A stretch of 21,249 bases of DNA from Pontibacterium sp964228735 (GTDB lineage Bacteria > Pseudomonadota > Gammaproteobacteria > Pseudomonadales > Balneatricaceae): the NCBI RefSeq assembly GCF_964228735.1, contig NZ_CAXRBQ010000036.1, positions 1-21,249 of the forward strand, read 5' to 3'. A program made the translations under genes and the position numbers. The notes beneath the pieces were generated by a model. The model was not told the origin of the DNA. It saw only the letters and a program-made list of their open reading frames with translations, and made no database searches. This document shows positions 6,982-17,300 of the stretch, in pieces. The number at the start of each line of letters is the position of its first letter. Position 1 is the stretch's first letter.

Positions 6982-9900
6982 CTATTTTGCCAGCAAAGCG
7001 AGGCGCTGTACCAGTTGTTTTACCTTGGTCTCCGCGCCCCACTTCTCGTAATACCAGCGGGCTTCGTTAAAACAGAAACGGGCCAGGCTTGGTTGGTCAT
7101 AGGCGCTGAGGTATTCGGCATAACGCTCGTAGATCAGCGCCTTGTGAAAGCCGAATGGTTGCTCGCCGGTGGCGGCGAGGGCCTGCTCAAAAAAGCGGCC
7201 TGCCAATTGTCCATCCAGACGTGCTTTTTCTGCCTGCAGCAGGAAAAGCTGACCATTAAAGTTGGCCGGGCAGTGGCGTGCCCAGATCTCAAGTCGTGAC
7301 TCCAGCTGCTCCACCTCCAGGCGACGGCGTTTACTGATCGCCCCCTGTTGCTGTGCCTGGATAAGGCGCATCAGCGCAGTACAAAAGAGCGCTTCGCTCA
7401 CTCCAAAGTAACCGGCCAGCTCGTTCTCCAGTTGGGATTCCCATTGATAGAAACTGTGCCACAGGTGCTGTTGGTCAAGCAGCAGGGCACTGATGATAGT
7501 GCTCACCGCCTGCCAGCCATGTTGGTATTCCACTGCGGTGACACGGTGCTCGGCGGTTAACTGATCAATCAGATTAAGGGCGGAGCTTTGCAAACACTCG
7601 GCGGAGTACGCCTGATGCTGCTTAATCATCTGTGCATGTTGCTGCTCCAGATGTTCCCGTTGTTCCTTCAGATCGGTGGTCGAGAACAGGTTGAGCTGTG
7701 CCAGCAGCAGGCGGCTTTCACTTTGTAGTAACCACTGGCCGTGTTGACCCGTCAGATGGTCGATCTGCTGCAGTTGCTCCTGCACGGAACGCAGCGGGCT
7801 GAACCAGTGTTGCACCTGGCTGCAGTGGAGCAGGGCGGCGCTGGTTGCCGAGTCGGTGTTTTCATTTTCCTGGATCAGGCCACCGTAGCGGTTGGCCAGC
7901 TGCATACCCTGCGCTGAGAAGGTCTGAGCCAGGGAGAAGTCGGCACAGAACCAGCTGGCAACCCAGGCATAACTGACAAACGCAAACGGCGTGAGCGGGG
8001 TGCGGCCGTAACGCAGGCTCAGCTCGGTCATACGACCGATGGCACAAGCGGCCAGCAGCGGTTGGCTCTGCTGACGGGCGAGCAGGGCGATCTGTTCCAA
8101 CAGTTGCAGGCGTACATACTGGGAGCTGTCGGTGAGCTCCTTCATCTCGGTGAGTGCCTGGGCGCTGAATGCATCACTGATGTAGTTCAGCTGGGTGAGC
8201 AGCAGCGACAACTGTTCATTGGACTGCTCCGGCAGTGTTTGGTCGATCTGCGCCAATTGTGCCAACAGGTAGGACAGGGCATCCTCGTGGCGACTTTGGT
8301 GCTGCAGTAAACGGGTGGTCATCAGTGCCGCCCGGCCAACATCGGAGCGACTTAATTTCTGCTGCTCTAGTGCATGCAGTTCTTTCTGTGCATCAGTTAT
8401 CTGACCGGCCAGCAGGTATAGGTTGGCACACTGCATACGGCGCTCAGTGGGATTGGGTAATCCCTTGGCGGGCGGCAGGCCACAGGCGATTGCCATGTAA
8501 CGGCTAGCGGTACCAAAATCCTGCTGTTTGCGCGCGAGATCTGAAGCGCGTAGCGCCAGGCGCAGATAGTTGTGTTGCAGCTCGCTATCTGTGTGCTCTG
8601 AGCCAACTTCCTGCAAATGAAACAACAGGTCACTAAGTTGTTCCAGGCCGGCAGAGTGGGGTAGGTTTCCGATTAGATAACGGACGTAATCCCCATGCAG
8701 TCGTTGCCGATCGTCGCCAGGAATCGCCTGGTAGATCTGCTGCCACAGGTCGAGATCGGCAAACCGATACTGGGTTTTGTCGTCGCTGCCCTGCAGGGCG
8801 ATGATCAACCCGGCCTGTTCCGCAGGCCAGAAGTGGATCGCCAGACGCGCCAGCGGGTTGCCGGTCACTTCGGCGATCTGGTTAAGGTCAAACCGTTCAC
8901 CGATGATTGCGGCACGTTCCAGCAGTTCGAGGCTGAAACGGCTGAGGCTGCTCAGCTTGCGTGACAGCAGCTTTCCCCGATCGGGGGACTTCAGCCAGTC
9001 GGTGTTTTGCAGGTTGGTGGTCTGCGCTGTAACGCTGTCGATCTCAACCGGTTTGACCTGCTGGCGGTATTCGCTGGGTGCCATCCCCATCCAGCGCTTA
9101 AAGGCTTTCTGGAACGCGGATTGGTTGGAAAAACCCAGCTGGAACGAGATCTCACCAAAGCTGAGTTGGCCGCGCTGGATCAGCTGCAGGCACACCTCTC
9201 TGCGGGTCTGATCGTAGATATCTTGAAAGCTGCTGCCCTGCTGGCCCAGTTTGCGCTGTAGGGTACGCAGGCTAAGTCCAACGGATTCGGCGATCTGCTC
9301 CCGCCGCACACTGCCACCGCCTTCAGCCAGCTGCTGGCGGATCAGGTTACGGGTCTGGGCGGTAAGGGCGTTTTGCAGTGAGGCCTTACTCAGCAGGGAA
9401 TCGGCAAACTCCCGGTGCAGATGATGCATCTCGCTATTGGCGTCCACACAGGTCATTTGCAGGTAGTCACTGCTCAGCAGTAGCTGGTTACGGGCTGCAT
9501 CAAACTCTACTTCGGCGGCGAAGAACTGTTGGTAGGGCTGGATGTTGTCTGGCTCAGGCAGTGTTAGCTGTACCGCCAAGGCTGGTACCTGACGTCCTAT
9601 CAACCAGCGCGGCCAGTTGATCAGGCAGGCAAGGAAGTATTCCACCGCGTGGGGATCGTTGTCGTTCAGCTCTAGGGTTAATACGGTGCCGTCGACGGTC
9701 TGCTCCATCTGCAGCACTGCACCTTCAAACAGCAGCGGCAGGTAATCGATCAGCGTCTGGTAGGCCTGTTCCAACGTGGGCGCTGTGGACATCAGAAAAC
9801 CAATCGAGCCCAACATACGAGGCTGGGTGGCTTCACCCAGATGTAGGGCGATCAGGGGGTTGCCACTGATCTCGGAGAGCTTGTCGAGCACCTTCGGGTA

Positions 9901-10065
9901 GTGTGAAGCCGGAAAGCGCGCGCCGGGTTTGGTAAACTCCTGCTCCGGCAGCGCGGCAATCTCCAGAATGCTCTGCTGCAGATCCTGCCCGGTGGGTTGG
10001 CGATAGTGTCGGGCCAGTTGCAGAACCGGCTCCAGAAGCTTGGCGGAGACTGTGGTTACGGCCAT
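6982..10065 (-). CDS. AraC-family regulator fused to a long STAND/TPR-like region
   Basis: Residues about 10-225 resemble the ligand-binding domain of AraC regulators of the Arabinose_bd type (SGNPLIALHLGEAT, LGSIGFLMSTAPTLEQAY). Residues 235-335 hold both AraC helix-turn-helix units: REQIAESVGLSLRTLQRKL (255-273) and ISFQLGFSNQSAFQKAFKRW (306-325). After a short linker, residues about 370-1020 look like the winged-helix plus TPR half of STAND/MalT-like regulators (LELLERAAIIGERFDLNQIA, then repeated helical hairpins). No Walker A or B is present, so the NTPase normally preceding such a region is absent. At 1027 residues it is about three times a usual AraC protein. It is probably a DNA-binding transcription factor for the divergent solute-binding-protein gene, itself, or both. 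The ATG at 10065 is the first start; a poor Shine-Dalgarno leaves slight doubt. Confidence 0.9.
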   Translation of the reverse strand: MAVTTVSAKLLEPVLQLARHYRQPTGQDLQQSILEIAALPEQEFTKPGARFPASHYPKVLDKLSEISGNPLIALHLGEATQPRMLGSIGFLMSTAPTLEQAYQTLIDYLPLLFEGAVLQMEQTVDGTVLTLELNDNDPHAVEYFLACLINWPRWLIGRQVPALAVQLTLPEPDNIQPYQQFFAAEVEFDAARNQLLLSSDYLQMTCVDANSEMHHLHREFADSLLSKASLQNALTAQTRNLIRQQLAEGGGSVRREQIAESVGLSLRTLQRKLGQQGSSFQDIYDQTRREVCLQLIQRGQLSFGEISFQLGFSNQSAFQKAFKRWMGMAPSEYRQQVKPVEIDSVTAQTTNLQNTDWLKSPDRGKLLSRKLSSLSRFSLELLERAAIIGERFDLNQIAEVTGNPLARLAIHFWPAEQAGLIIALQGSDDKTQYRFADLDLWQQIYQAIPGDDRQRLHGDYVRYLIGNLPHSAGLEQLSDLLFHLQEVGSEHTDSELQHNYLRLALRASDLARKQQDFGTASRYMAIACGLPPAKGLPNPTERRMQCANLYLLAGQITDAQKELHALEQQKLSRSDVGRAALMTTRLLQHQSRHEDALSYLLAQLAQIDQTLPEQSNEQLSLLLTQLNYISDAFSAQALTEMKELTDSSQYVRLQLLEQIALLARQQSQPLLAACAIGRMTELSLRYGRTPLTPFAFVSYAWVASWFCADFSLAQTFSAQGMQLANRYGGLIQENENTDSATSAALLHCSQVQHWFSPLRSVQEQLQQIDHLTGQHGQWLLQSESRLLLAQLNLFSTTDLKEQREHLEQQHAQMIKQHQAYSAECLQSSALNLIDQLTAEHRVTAVEYQHGWQAVSTIISALLLDQQHLWHSFYQWESQLENELAGYFGVSEALFCTALMRLIQAQQQGAISKRRRLEVEQLESRLEIWARHCPANFNGQLFLLQAEKARLDGQLAGRFFEQALAATGEQPFGFHKALIYERYAEYLSAYDQPSLARFCFNEARWYYEKWGAETKVKQLVQRLALLAK

Positions 10066-10154
10066 AGTAATAGCAATTCAAACCCTGTTGGCATATAAAG
10101 ACCAATTCCGGTGCGGCTGATCAAAAACGAGAAAGTATAGAGTCAGATTATAAT
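10066..10154. promoter_or_regulatory. divergent intergenic control region
   Basis: These 89 bases separate the leftward AraC-type gene and the rightward solute-binding-protein gene, the usual place for an AraC operator. TATAAT (10149-10154) abuts the rightward ATG, and on the minus strand TTGATC lies upstream of an AT-rich stretch. I could not define a convincing -35/-10 pair or an operator repeat. Confidence 0.4.
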
Positions 10155-10928
10155 ATGTCCTTGCGTGCCAGTATAAGCAGATTCCTGAGCAAACCAGCCC
10201 GATCCATGATCGCTGTGCTGCTGTGTGTGTTGTTCAGCTCTGCCGCGTATGCCGAAACCCTGCGTGTAGGCATGCCGCTGCCCGGACAAAATCCTTTCTT
10301 CTGGCGTGATGATGGTGGTGCTTACAAGGGCATCTACGTGGATACGCTGCGCCGTGTCGCCGATGACCTGGACGTAAATCTCGAATTTATACCGCTTTCC
10401 CAAGCTCGCCTGCGCCGCCACTTTATCTCCGGTGAGATCGATATCGAGATGGGAGTCTCTCTCAACTTCGAAGTACCGCCTGAGCTGGAGCAGGTCTCGT
10501 TCTATAGTCGTCCCTACGGCATCGTGAATGAAGTGATTATCTACAGCCCCGAGCTGTCGTTCCCGGTGTTTATCCTCAAGGACCTTGAGAACCGCCGCGT
10601 CGCCACCGTGCGTGGCACCTCGGTTCCAGACAACCTGATCCGTGAAGACTTCGCCAACCAGTGGCAGATCGCCCAGCGGGTGCATCGGGGCTGGAACGAC
10701 GTGGGCTTGATGAAAGAAGTGTTGGCTATCCGCTACCAGCGCGAAGACAACCTCAACTATGAGATCTCATTACCGTACAACAGCAACCCGGTGGTGTTCC
10801 GTTTGCATGTGGATAAAAAGGAACTACTACAGCCGATGAATGAGTCGATCGAGCAGTTGGAGAAACAGGGTGAGCTGGAACGACTGGTGTGCAAGTACCT
10901 CTGCGGCACTGGCGAGGTTAATCAGTAG
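10155..10928 (+). CDS. periplasmic solute-binding protein, family 3 (amino-acid type), orphan
   Basis: Residues 1-33 form a signal peptide: a basic N-region (RFLSKPARS), a hydrophobic core (MIAVLLCVLF) and an AYA cleavage site before E34. The mature part starts ETLRVGMPLPGQNPF, a typical SBP_bac_3 beginning, and contains GAYKGIYVDTLRRVADDL, ARLRRHFISGEIDIEMGVS (about residues 82-100), and RRVATVRGTSVPDN, the usual hinge-strand pattern. It ends with a pair of cysteines in CKYLC. The length, 257 residues, is normal. No permease or ATPase gene is adjacent, so it may feed a remote transporter or serve as a ligand sensor for the neighbouring regulators; the substrate cannot be read from the sequence. 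No good ribosome-binding site precedes the ATG. The next in-frame ATG (10206) would remove the basic N-region, so the first is kept. Confidence 0.88.
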   Translation: MSLRASISRFLSKPARSMIAVLLCVLFSSAAYAETLRVGMPLPGQNPFFWRDDGGAYKGIYVDTLRRVADDLDVNLEFIPLSQARLRRHFISGEIDIEMGVSLNFEVPPELEQVSFYSRPYGIVNEVIIYSPELSFPVFILKDLENRRVATVRGTSVPDNLIREDFANQWQIAQRVHRGWNDVGLMKEVLAIRYQREDNLNYEISLPYNSNPVVFRLHVDKKELLQPMNESIEQLEKQGELERLVCKYLCGTGEVNQ

Positions 10929-10994
10929 GTTTCGCTATAACCTTCTGGTTAAGACCGATTCGAATTGGGAGCAGAGAATTGGGTGAAATTAGGC

Positions 10995-11022
10995 TTGCGT
11001 AGAAAAGCTGGCTCACTATAAT
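10995..11022 (+). promoter_or_regulatory. sigma-70 promoter of the tRNA-Val gene
   Basis: A perfect -10 TATAAT (11017-11022) and a TTGCGT -35 (10995-11000) are 16 bases apart. A GC-rich discriminator (ACGCCGC) follows, typical of stable-RNA promoters under stringent control. The mature tRNA begins 12 bases after the -10. Confidence 0.75.
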
Positions 11023-11034
11023 ACGCCGCACTTC

Positions 11035-11111
<77 letters not shown>

Positions 11112-11121
11112 AAATTCTAAG

Positions 11122-11145
11122 AAACCGCCTTTTGGCGGTTTTTTT
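11122..11145 (+). terminator. intrinsic terminator of the tRNA gene
   Basis: AAACCGCC (11122-11129) pairs perfectly with GGCGGTTT (11134-11141) around a TTTT loop, and the T-run continues to 11145. This is a strong Rho-independent terminator. Confidence 0.93.
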
Positions 11146-11463
11146 GTGCCCATTAGGTTAGAGCTCTTGCAGAGTCCTCCGGTTATGAACTACCCCTCAT
11201 AAGCTAAAGAGTGTCTCGGTCAAAATTGTTGAGCGTTCCATTTTGTGGAGGCTTTTGTACGTGCCTCCTATAGATCTTAGTCACTATACCTATAGGAAAT
11301 AATGGTTTACGCTTAGCACTCCTCAGGATGAGTAAAGCGCTCAAAGGATGACGTCGGTTCGATTGAACCATTCATTAGTACAACTTCAATATCATCTTTC
11401 GCATCTTTACCGTCTTAAGTATGTCTCGTTACTAGAATTGAGCAGAATATAAGCGGTAGTTCT
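11146..11463. other. 318-bp AT-richer non-coding gap before the defence cluster
   Basis: I find no gene-sized open frame, RNA gene or clear repeat here. Possible -10 elements TAGAAT (11433-11438) and TATAAG (11448-11453) lie just before dptF but neither has a convincing -35. No second copy of the tRNA 3' end is seen in the window. The dptF promoter is presumably in this gap. Confidence 0.5.
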
Positions 11464-13068
11464 ATGAAACTCAGTAGTGCACTGACTGTTTTATCCAAAT
11501 CCTCTCCATATGCGGTTCGCACGCAGGGGGCGTTTGAAAACCCTCACTTCGAGAAGTTGAAAGAGCATCTCTATGTTGAAACTGAAATAGAGAGGGCTTT
11601 CGCAAGTAAACTGCATAGCTTGCAACCAGGGGAGATTCTCTTTCTTTGTGGCAGCAGTGGCGACGGCAAGTCCGAAATATTGACCCGCTACCAAAAAGAA
11701 CATACCCACATCAAGTTCCATTTGGATGCGACGCATAGTTTTTCGGCATCCAGTACAGCAATTGAAACATTAGATGCGTTGTTTACCGAACAACGTGTAA
11801 CCAATTTGCCAATGATTGTAGGTATCAATATTGGCATGCTGGGTAACTACCAGCAGGATGGTAGTCGAGATCATCTCAAGATACGTAAAGCCATAGCTCG
11901 ATTCCTGATCGCGAAAGAAATTCAGGTTGATCGAATCAGCTTTTTGGACTTTGAGGCCTTTCCTAAATTTCGAATTGAAGAACACGAAGTTCGATCTGAG
12001 TTTTTCAGTGGGTTGCTAGATAAGGTTGTACGCGATAGCCACGACAATCCTTTTCGTTCCTCATTCGAGCTAAGTCGCCAAGAACCGGGGGAGCAGCGGC
12101 TTTGTGCAAACTACAGGCTGCTGCGCTTGCAGCCGGTTCAGCGCGCGATTGTTGAGCTTCTGTTTCAAGCTCGTGTGCGCAAAGATCAGTTCATCACAGC
12201 GCGGATGCTGTTGGATTTTATCCATTGCATTCTTACTGGACCTGGTCACCTATTCGATAATCTTTTTGATGGTGGTGACAATGAACTCCTACATGTCTTG
12301 GCTGACTTTGATCCAGCTATATTGCGGAGCCGCGAGATTGATCGTTTCTTGATTGAACACCAGATTGGCATCGAAGATAGCGAGTACGATCGTTTTAATC
12401 AGGAATGTACCGAGAAGCTGAAGATTGATGCAGGGCTGGGTGGGTTATCACAGCTTCGTTTGTTCTTTCTGGTACGACATAGCAGAATGTCTACTGAAAA
12501 CCGCTTCTTACAGCAGTTTAACGAATCGTTTACTGATGAGGTTTGGCTCGAATATTGCCATGCATGGCAGTTGCATCGGGAATATGAAGGGGAAGCGAAC
12601 CAGAAACAGTACTTGAAGCATTTCTATGCTGACATCGTCTTTAATGCGATCAATAGGTTTGCAAACCGAAGTGCCCCGCAACTAAGTAAGGATGAGTATT
12701 TTATTTCCGTACGGGGGAGCTATGTTGTGGCTGCTGAGTTAGAGCTCAGCGTGCCTTATCGGCAGATTCAGAACGATCGTAACCACGATCAATCATTCTT
12801 CAACTTATACATCTCTGTTGGTGACACTGTATTAAAACCGGTTCCGGTGACTATCAATCTACTGGATCTAATGTGCCGAATTGTAAATGGTTATCGACCT
12901 AACCGGCATGATAAGAACAGCATTGTTCTATTGGAAGATCTAGTTCACCACATCACTTCTCAGGCTCGCAAAGCAAACTCCTTGCATTTGTACAAGCAAG
13001 GCGGCGAGGAGGGGCACTTCCGTCTTAGACAAACACCAGATGAAGAACTTCGGGTAAGTGGCTTATGA
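11464..13068 (+). CDS. dptF: DNA phosphorothioation-dependent restriction protein DptF (P-loop ATPase)
   Basis: Recognised by its characteristic N-terminus (LSKSSPYAVRTQG), Walker A GSSGDGKS (residues 63-70), and the MIVGINIGMLGNY segment (117-129), all typical of DptF. DptF is a P-loop NTPase of the Dnd restriction module; with DptG and DptH it damages DNA that lacks the phosphorothioate backbone modification made by DndA/C/D/E. At 534 residues it seems complete. It is cytosolic, with no membrane segment. Its stop overlaps the dptG start in an ATGA, indicating translational coupling. The Shine-Dalgarno before the ATG is poor. Codon use is less biased and more AT-rich than gdh, consistent with horizontal transfer. 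The name is from sequence recognition, not from a search. Confidence 0.9.
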   Translation: MKLSSALTVLSKSSPYAVRTQGAFENPHFEKLKEHLYVETEIERAFASKLHSLQPGEILFLCGSSGDGKSEILTRYQKEHTHIKFHLDATHSFSASSTAIETLDALFTEQRVTNLPMIVGINIGMLGNYQQDGSRDHLKIRKAIARFLIAKEIQVDRISFLDFEAFPKFRIEEHEVRSEFFSGLLDKVVRDSHDNPFRSSFELSRQEPGEQRLCANYRLLRLQPVQRAIVELLFQARVRKDQFITARMLLDFIHCILTGPGHLFDNLFDGGDNELLHVLADFDPAILRSREIDRFLIEHQIGIEDSEYDRFNQECTEKLKIDAGLGGLSQLRLFFLVRHSRMSTENRFLQQFNESFTDEVWLEYCHAWQLHREYEGEANQKQYLKHFYADIVFNAINRFANRSAPQLSKDEYFISVRGSYVVAAELELSVPYRQIQNDRNHDQSFFNLYISVGDTVLKPVPVTINLLDLMCRIVNGYRPNRHDKNSIVLLEDLVHHITSQARKANSLHLYKQGGEEGHFRLRQTPDEELRVSGL

Positions 13069-14393
13069 ATACGTCTGTACTGAAAGAAACGCTCAAGCCT
13101 GAAAACAGCAATCGTCTAAACAGTTACTTCCCAGCTCGTACTAATGACAGTGCGGAAGCGTATGACTGGAACATTGCCAAAGCGATATTTGTACGAGACC
13201 TCTATCGCCGCCAGCCGGTAGCAGGGGGGATGGAGGCATTTAAAGCCGAGGCTAAAAACGAGTTTCTTCAGCTTTTGGATGACGAAGATTTTTGGCCACA
13301 CCTGGAGGCGATGTACTTTGGTGAAGAATCAATTTATCGGCTGACGCCGGAAAGCTTGCTTTTTGAATTAGACGACCTGAAAGACAGTGCCTCGAAACAC
13401 CGTTTAGGCCGGATGTTCTCAAGTTTGCTGCAGGGGACCTACATGGAAGTGAGTCATTGTGGCAGCAGCCATTTTCTCGATAAGAAGATGATCAACGCTC
13501 TGCAGTCGAAAGGCCTGCGTTCTTTAGATAAAACGAAGCACCGTCCAGGTGCTGGTGAACGCCCATGGTTGCCGTTTTTATCGGAGGCTTTTCAGCAGGA
13601 TGCTAAATTTCTAGCGTCCAAGCCAGACTATATGCTGGAGCAGTTGGAGCCATTTTTACGGTTATATGCGTACTTATATACTGCTCAACTTAGCTTGAAT
13701 ATTCATGGTTGGGCTTCCGGTGAGCCTAAGGCTCGGCCTTTGTACTTCATGATGGAGCATGAGGTTGCAAGTAAAGAACGAAGTCAACTTACTCAATATG
13801 GGCACAAGAAGGTGCTCGAGCGGTTGAAGGATCTGTTCCCCTACCTCGTCGTAAATGAAGCGCTTCAGCAAGTTAACGAGCACAGGAATGAACGCTTAAG
13901 ACCGTTGTGGTACCTCAACCAGAAGCTAATAGATACAGATGCGGCGAAGCTGCGCCTGTTTGCCTTTGCTTTTGCTCAAGAGCGTGAGTATGAAATGCCC
14001 GACGGGAATGATTTTGATGATGCGGCTTCTTGGCTTAATCAAATACTCAAGCTTTATTGTATGCAGTTTGAAAAAGGACGCACTCGGGCCTCTGCCAATA
14101 ACAAGTTTGTAAAGTACACAGAAGAGTTTTTGTGTAGCACCTTTGTACGTTCTCGTGGCCGAAGTGGAAAAGTATTAGTGATGAACCAGGACTATCTGTC
14201 TTTACTAACCAATCTGGCTATTGGCGATAACGATAAGTTGCGTTTCCATGAGCTGCTTACTGCTTTTAACAGCCGTGGAGTATTTTTCGATAAACAATCC
14301 CAGCAGGCGCTTATCGAGTTTTTTGAGCGTATGGGGAATGTAGAACGTATGAGTGATAGTGGAGATGCAGTTTATGTCCGTAAAACTGTTTGA
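13065..14393 (+). CDS. dptG: DNA phosphorothioation-dependent restriction protein DptG
   Basis: A 442-residue protein without a nucleotide-binding motif, identified as DptG by its position between dptF and dptH and by features I recall for the family: the N-terminal NSYFPARTNDS, the GTYMEVSHCGSSHFLDKKMI segment, and FNSRGVFFDKQSQQALIEFFERMG near the C-terminus. It is an essential partner of DptF and DptH in restriction; its biochemical role is not well defined. It is mostly alpha-helical and soluble. The start overlaps the dptF stop by four bases, and its 3' end overlaps the probable dptH start by 20 bases, so the three are translated from one message. It appears intact. Confidence 0.88.
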   Translation: MNTSVLKETLKPENSNRLNSYFPARTNDSAEAYDWNIAKAIFVRDLYRRQPVAGGMEAFKAEAKNEFLQLLDDEDFWPHLEAMYFGEESIYRLTPESLLFELDDLKDSASKHRLGRMFSSLLQGTYMEVSHCGSSHFLDKKMINALQSKGLRSLDKTKHRPGAGERPWLPFLSEAFQQDAKFLASKPDYMLEQLEPFLRLYAYLYTAQLSLNIHGWASGEPKARPLYFMMEHEVASKERSQLTQYGHKKVLERLKDLFPYLVVNEALQQVNEHRNERLRPLWYLNQKLIDTDAAKLRLFAFAFAQEREYEMPDGNDFDDAASWLNQILKLYCMQFEKGRTRASANNKFVKYTEEFLCSTFVRSRGRSGKVLVMNQDYLSLLTNLAIGDNDKLRFHELLTAFNSRGVFFDKQSQQALIEFFERMGNVERMSDSGDAVYVRKTV

Positions 14394-17300
14394 GGATTTC
14401 TTAGCCGAGCATTTTATTAGTTGGGCTATCCGAAATGTAGCTGCGGGTTTTCGCTATCAATTTCGTTCACCTAGTTTTGAAAATAGTGTTCGATTACAGC
14501 AGGCACTGCAACGCGTAGAGTTGTCAGGAGGTGAGGTTATCCGGTTGAGTGCTGGAGATACAGAGCTAACGGCTGTACGTTGTGGCGCAGTTAAGCTAAT
14601 TCCTGTACTTCACAATGATGCCCCGGAACAACTAGGTGTAGGCTATACAGAAAACTTTATTTCCTACCTGCGCGATGAAGTGGCGGGGCAGCAAGGCGAT
14701 TTTGCGAATACGGCACTGTTTGTGATTCACAACAGCCTGCTCGATACGTTGATCAATAGCGCTAGCGACGTTGGTGCTGAGGGCGGTGTGTATAGCCCTT
14801 TACAGATTAAGCAGGCATTGTCGGATCTAATAAAAAACGGTGAGGGCTTTGGTAGTCGCGCATTGTCTGATGAGCTACTGACATATCAGTTTGATCTCAT
14901 AGTGGAAGATCGCAGTAGTATGTTTGGCTTCGAGCCGCTTTATAAAGCGGTTGCAGATGACGGACGGATAGATTTCGAAGAGATTGGTTTGCTTCCTGAT
15001 GCTCAAATCCAACGAATGGATAAAGATCGTAAGCAGATTCGTAAGCGTTTGGATGATAACCGTAAGTTGTTCGAAACGATCAGTGAAGTAGTAGAGCACT
15101 ATCCAGATCAGCTCTCTGGTCACCTACCTTTGATGAGTGACAAGTTTATCAAAGAGCATTTTCCAAGTGATGACCTTGAAAAGTGGAAGAAGTTGGAGCT
15201 TTCGGTAATCCTCACTGAGCAAGATAGCAACCGCAAACAAGAGCTTCATATAGAAGGAGAGAGTAGTGTGTCTGGTAGGTTGGCTTCTCGTGTAAAAAGC
15301 AGCCGAAAATCTGACCAGAAGAACCGTCATTTATTGCTGACGGTTAGTGCTGATCGTAATGATTTCGATATGGTGTTGGAGTTCAGTGGTGACAGTATTC
15401 GGCAAAGTGAGCTCAAGCTGTCCCAGAAAGGTATTCAGAACCAAGTTGCTATCTCAGGTGGTTCTGTGCGGTCTTACATTACGGTTACCGGCATTATTCA
15501 CGAAGAACCTCGATTTTTTACGTTGGCACTTGATCGCAATAAGACTTCTGAAAAGTACAAGTTTAATTGCCTCGTGGTGAAAGAAGGTTGGTTTAATACC
15601 AAGGCGTTTGAAAACAGTTTCCTGGTAAACCCACGTAAAGCTATGGTGACTTTGCAAAGCCAGGAAACACGGCTACAACTGACTGGAAAAAGTGATCAGC
15701 CTGTAGAAACTCTGGAAAACTCGGGTGATACATTACAGGCGAACGCTTTTCAGGAGGTCGACTATACGCAACTGGCCAGCGAGGTCGATCAGATCAACTT
15801 CTCGCTGCAGAGTGGTCGCGCTAAACTAAACTTTGAAGTGGAAGGCGCTGCACCAAGCGATACACTTCAACTCCCGCTATTACTGGATACCAGTCGCATC
15901 CGCTATATGATGAATGCAGGTCTTCAGGGTATCTACAACCGCAGTAAGCGTCGGGTATATATAGAAAATAAAGAAACGAGACTGACTGACCCGCAACGGG
16001 CACTGTTATCGCTTGAATCCCAGCTACTGGAAAGCCGGTGCCTCTATAGTGATGGTGAGAATAACGATCGATATGATATAGCTGGTCTGTCTGTAATAGC
16101 TCCAGACCTAGCTGATAGCTATGAACGCCTATTTGATTATCTAGAGAATGAAAATACGCTTCCTTCGTTAGTCAGTTGGGATGATGCTTACTGTGAACGC
16201 GTAGATGCAGTTGTCACTGCTTATCTTGCTTATGTAAGGAATGTGCCACTTAAACAATACCTTAATCAGGAAGCTCGTCGTGTAGTTCAGCTTGGCTTTG
16301 TGAAAGCACAATTGCAGGTAGGGCATACGCTGGAAGAGTTTGCCGAGTTTATTAGTCCCTACCATCCTCTCGTATTGGCTTATTTTCGCCAGCTTGTAGC
16401 TGAATTAAGCGCTTCCGATGAGAGCGAAAAGAGCTTTGAGAGCCTGCCTGCAGTGACCCTTGAGCGACTGAATCCACAAGGTCTACTGCCCTTTATTTAT
16501 GATGCCTGCCACGGGTTCTCCTACGTTAATGCAGACAGCACCAACAACTTTTGGCTGCGCTGCGTACCGTATGAAGAATCAAGCTATAGCTACATTGTAC
16601 GATTAGTTCGCGACAAGATTGGTGAGTTTTCCGCAGCTTTCGAGCCTTTGTTCGAGTGGGATACTCAGGCTAAAGCCCGCCCTACAATGACTATTAACTC
16701 AGTTAATAATCATGACAACCGAGAGCTGTTCCTGGGGATTGTGGAATATATCCAGCGTCATCATGAAGATACCTTCAACATTCATGTAAATATTTACGAT
16801 GACGCTTACGGTAAGACTGAGTTTGACCGTTTCTCTGACATGGCCAGTTACGACCAGATTAAAGAGATATATGGGCTAAACAAAGGAAAACTGCGTGATT
16901 ATGCCGACAACGTCGTTGATCTATTGCGCACCCGACTCACCTACAGCAAGTTCATCCATAAAGAAAGCGAAGAGCAGGCTTACGCTCATCTAACGTTTTT
17001 CCGCAACAACCAGAAGGTTAAGGTTGTTGATGTAAACCCCCTGGAGAAACTCTCTGGCGTTACCTGCCATGGTTTGATTAGCGGTGAGGCCTCTGCCTCT
17101 GAGCAGGGAAATTACCTTACTGGCTTTGGGCTAAGAAACACTGCTTATGCTGATTCTGCAGCAACAGAGATTGCACTGATTTTAGGGCGAATGATTCATC
17201 CTGCGAGGGAGTCTACTGTCGAATATAGAGACAATAGTGCGATAGCTCTCGCTGTTAATGAGGCCTTCCGGGAACAGCTGAATCGCTCTTATGATAGTTC

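Noticed and set aside
11354..11376. GGTTCGATT resembling a tRNA T-arm, suggesting a tRNA fragment at an attachment site
   Set aside because: No matching acceptor or anticodon arm is nearby and it is not a copy of the tRNA-Val 3' end; a short chance match.
14353..14373. GTG at 14353 as the start of dptH
   Set aside because: The ATG at 14374 has a well-spaced GGAG, and the earlier start would increase the overlap with dptG without adding family-like residues.
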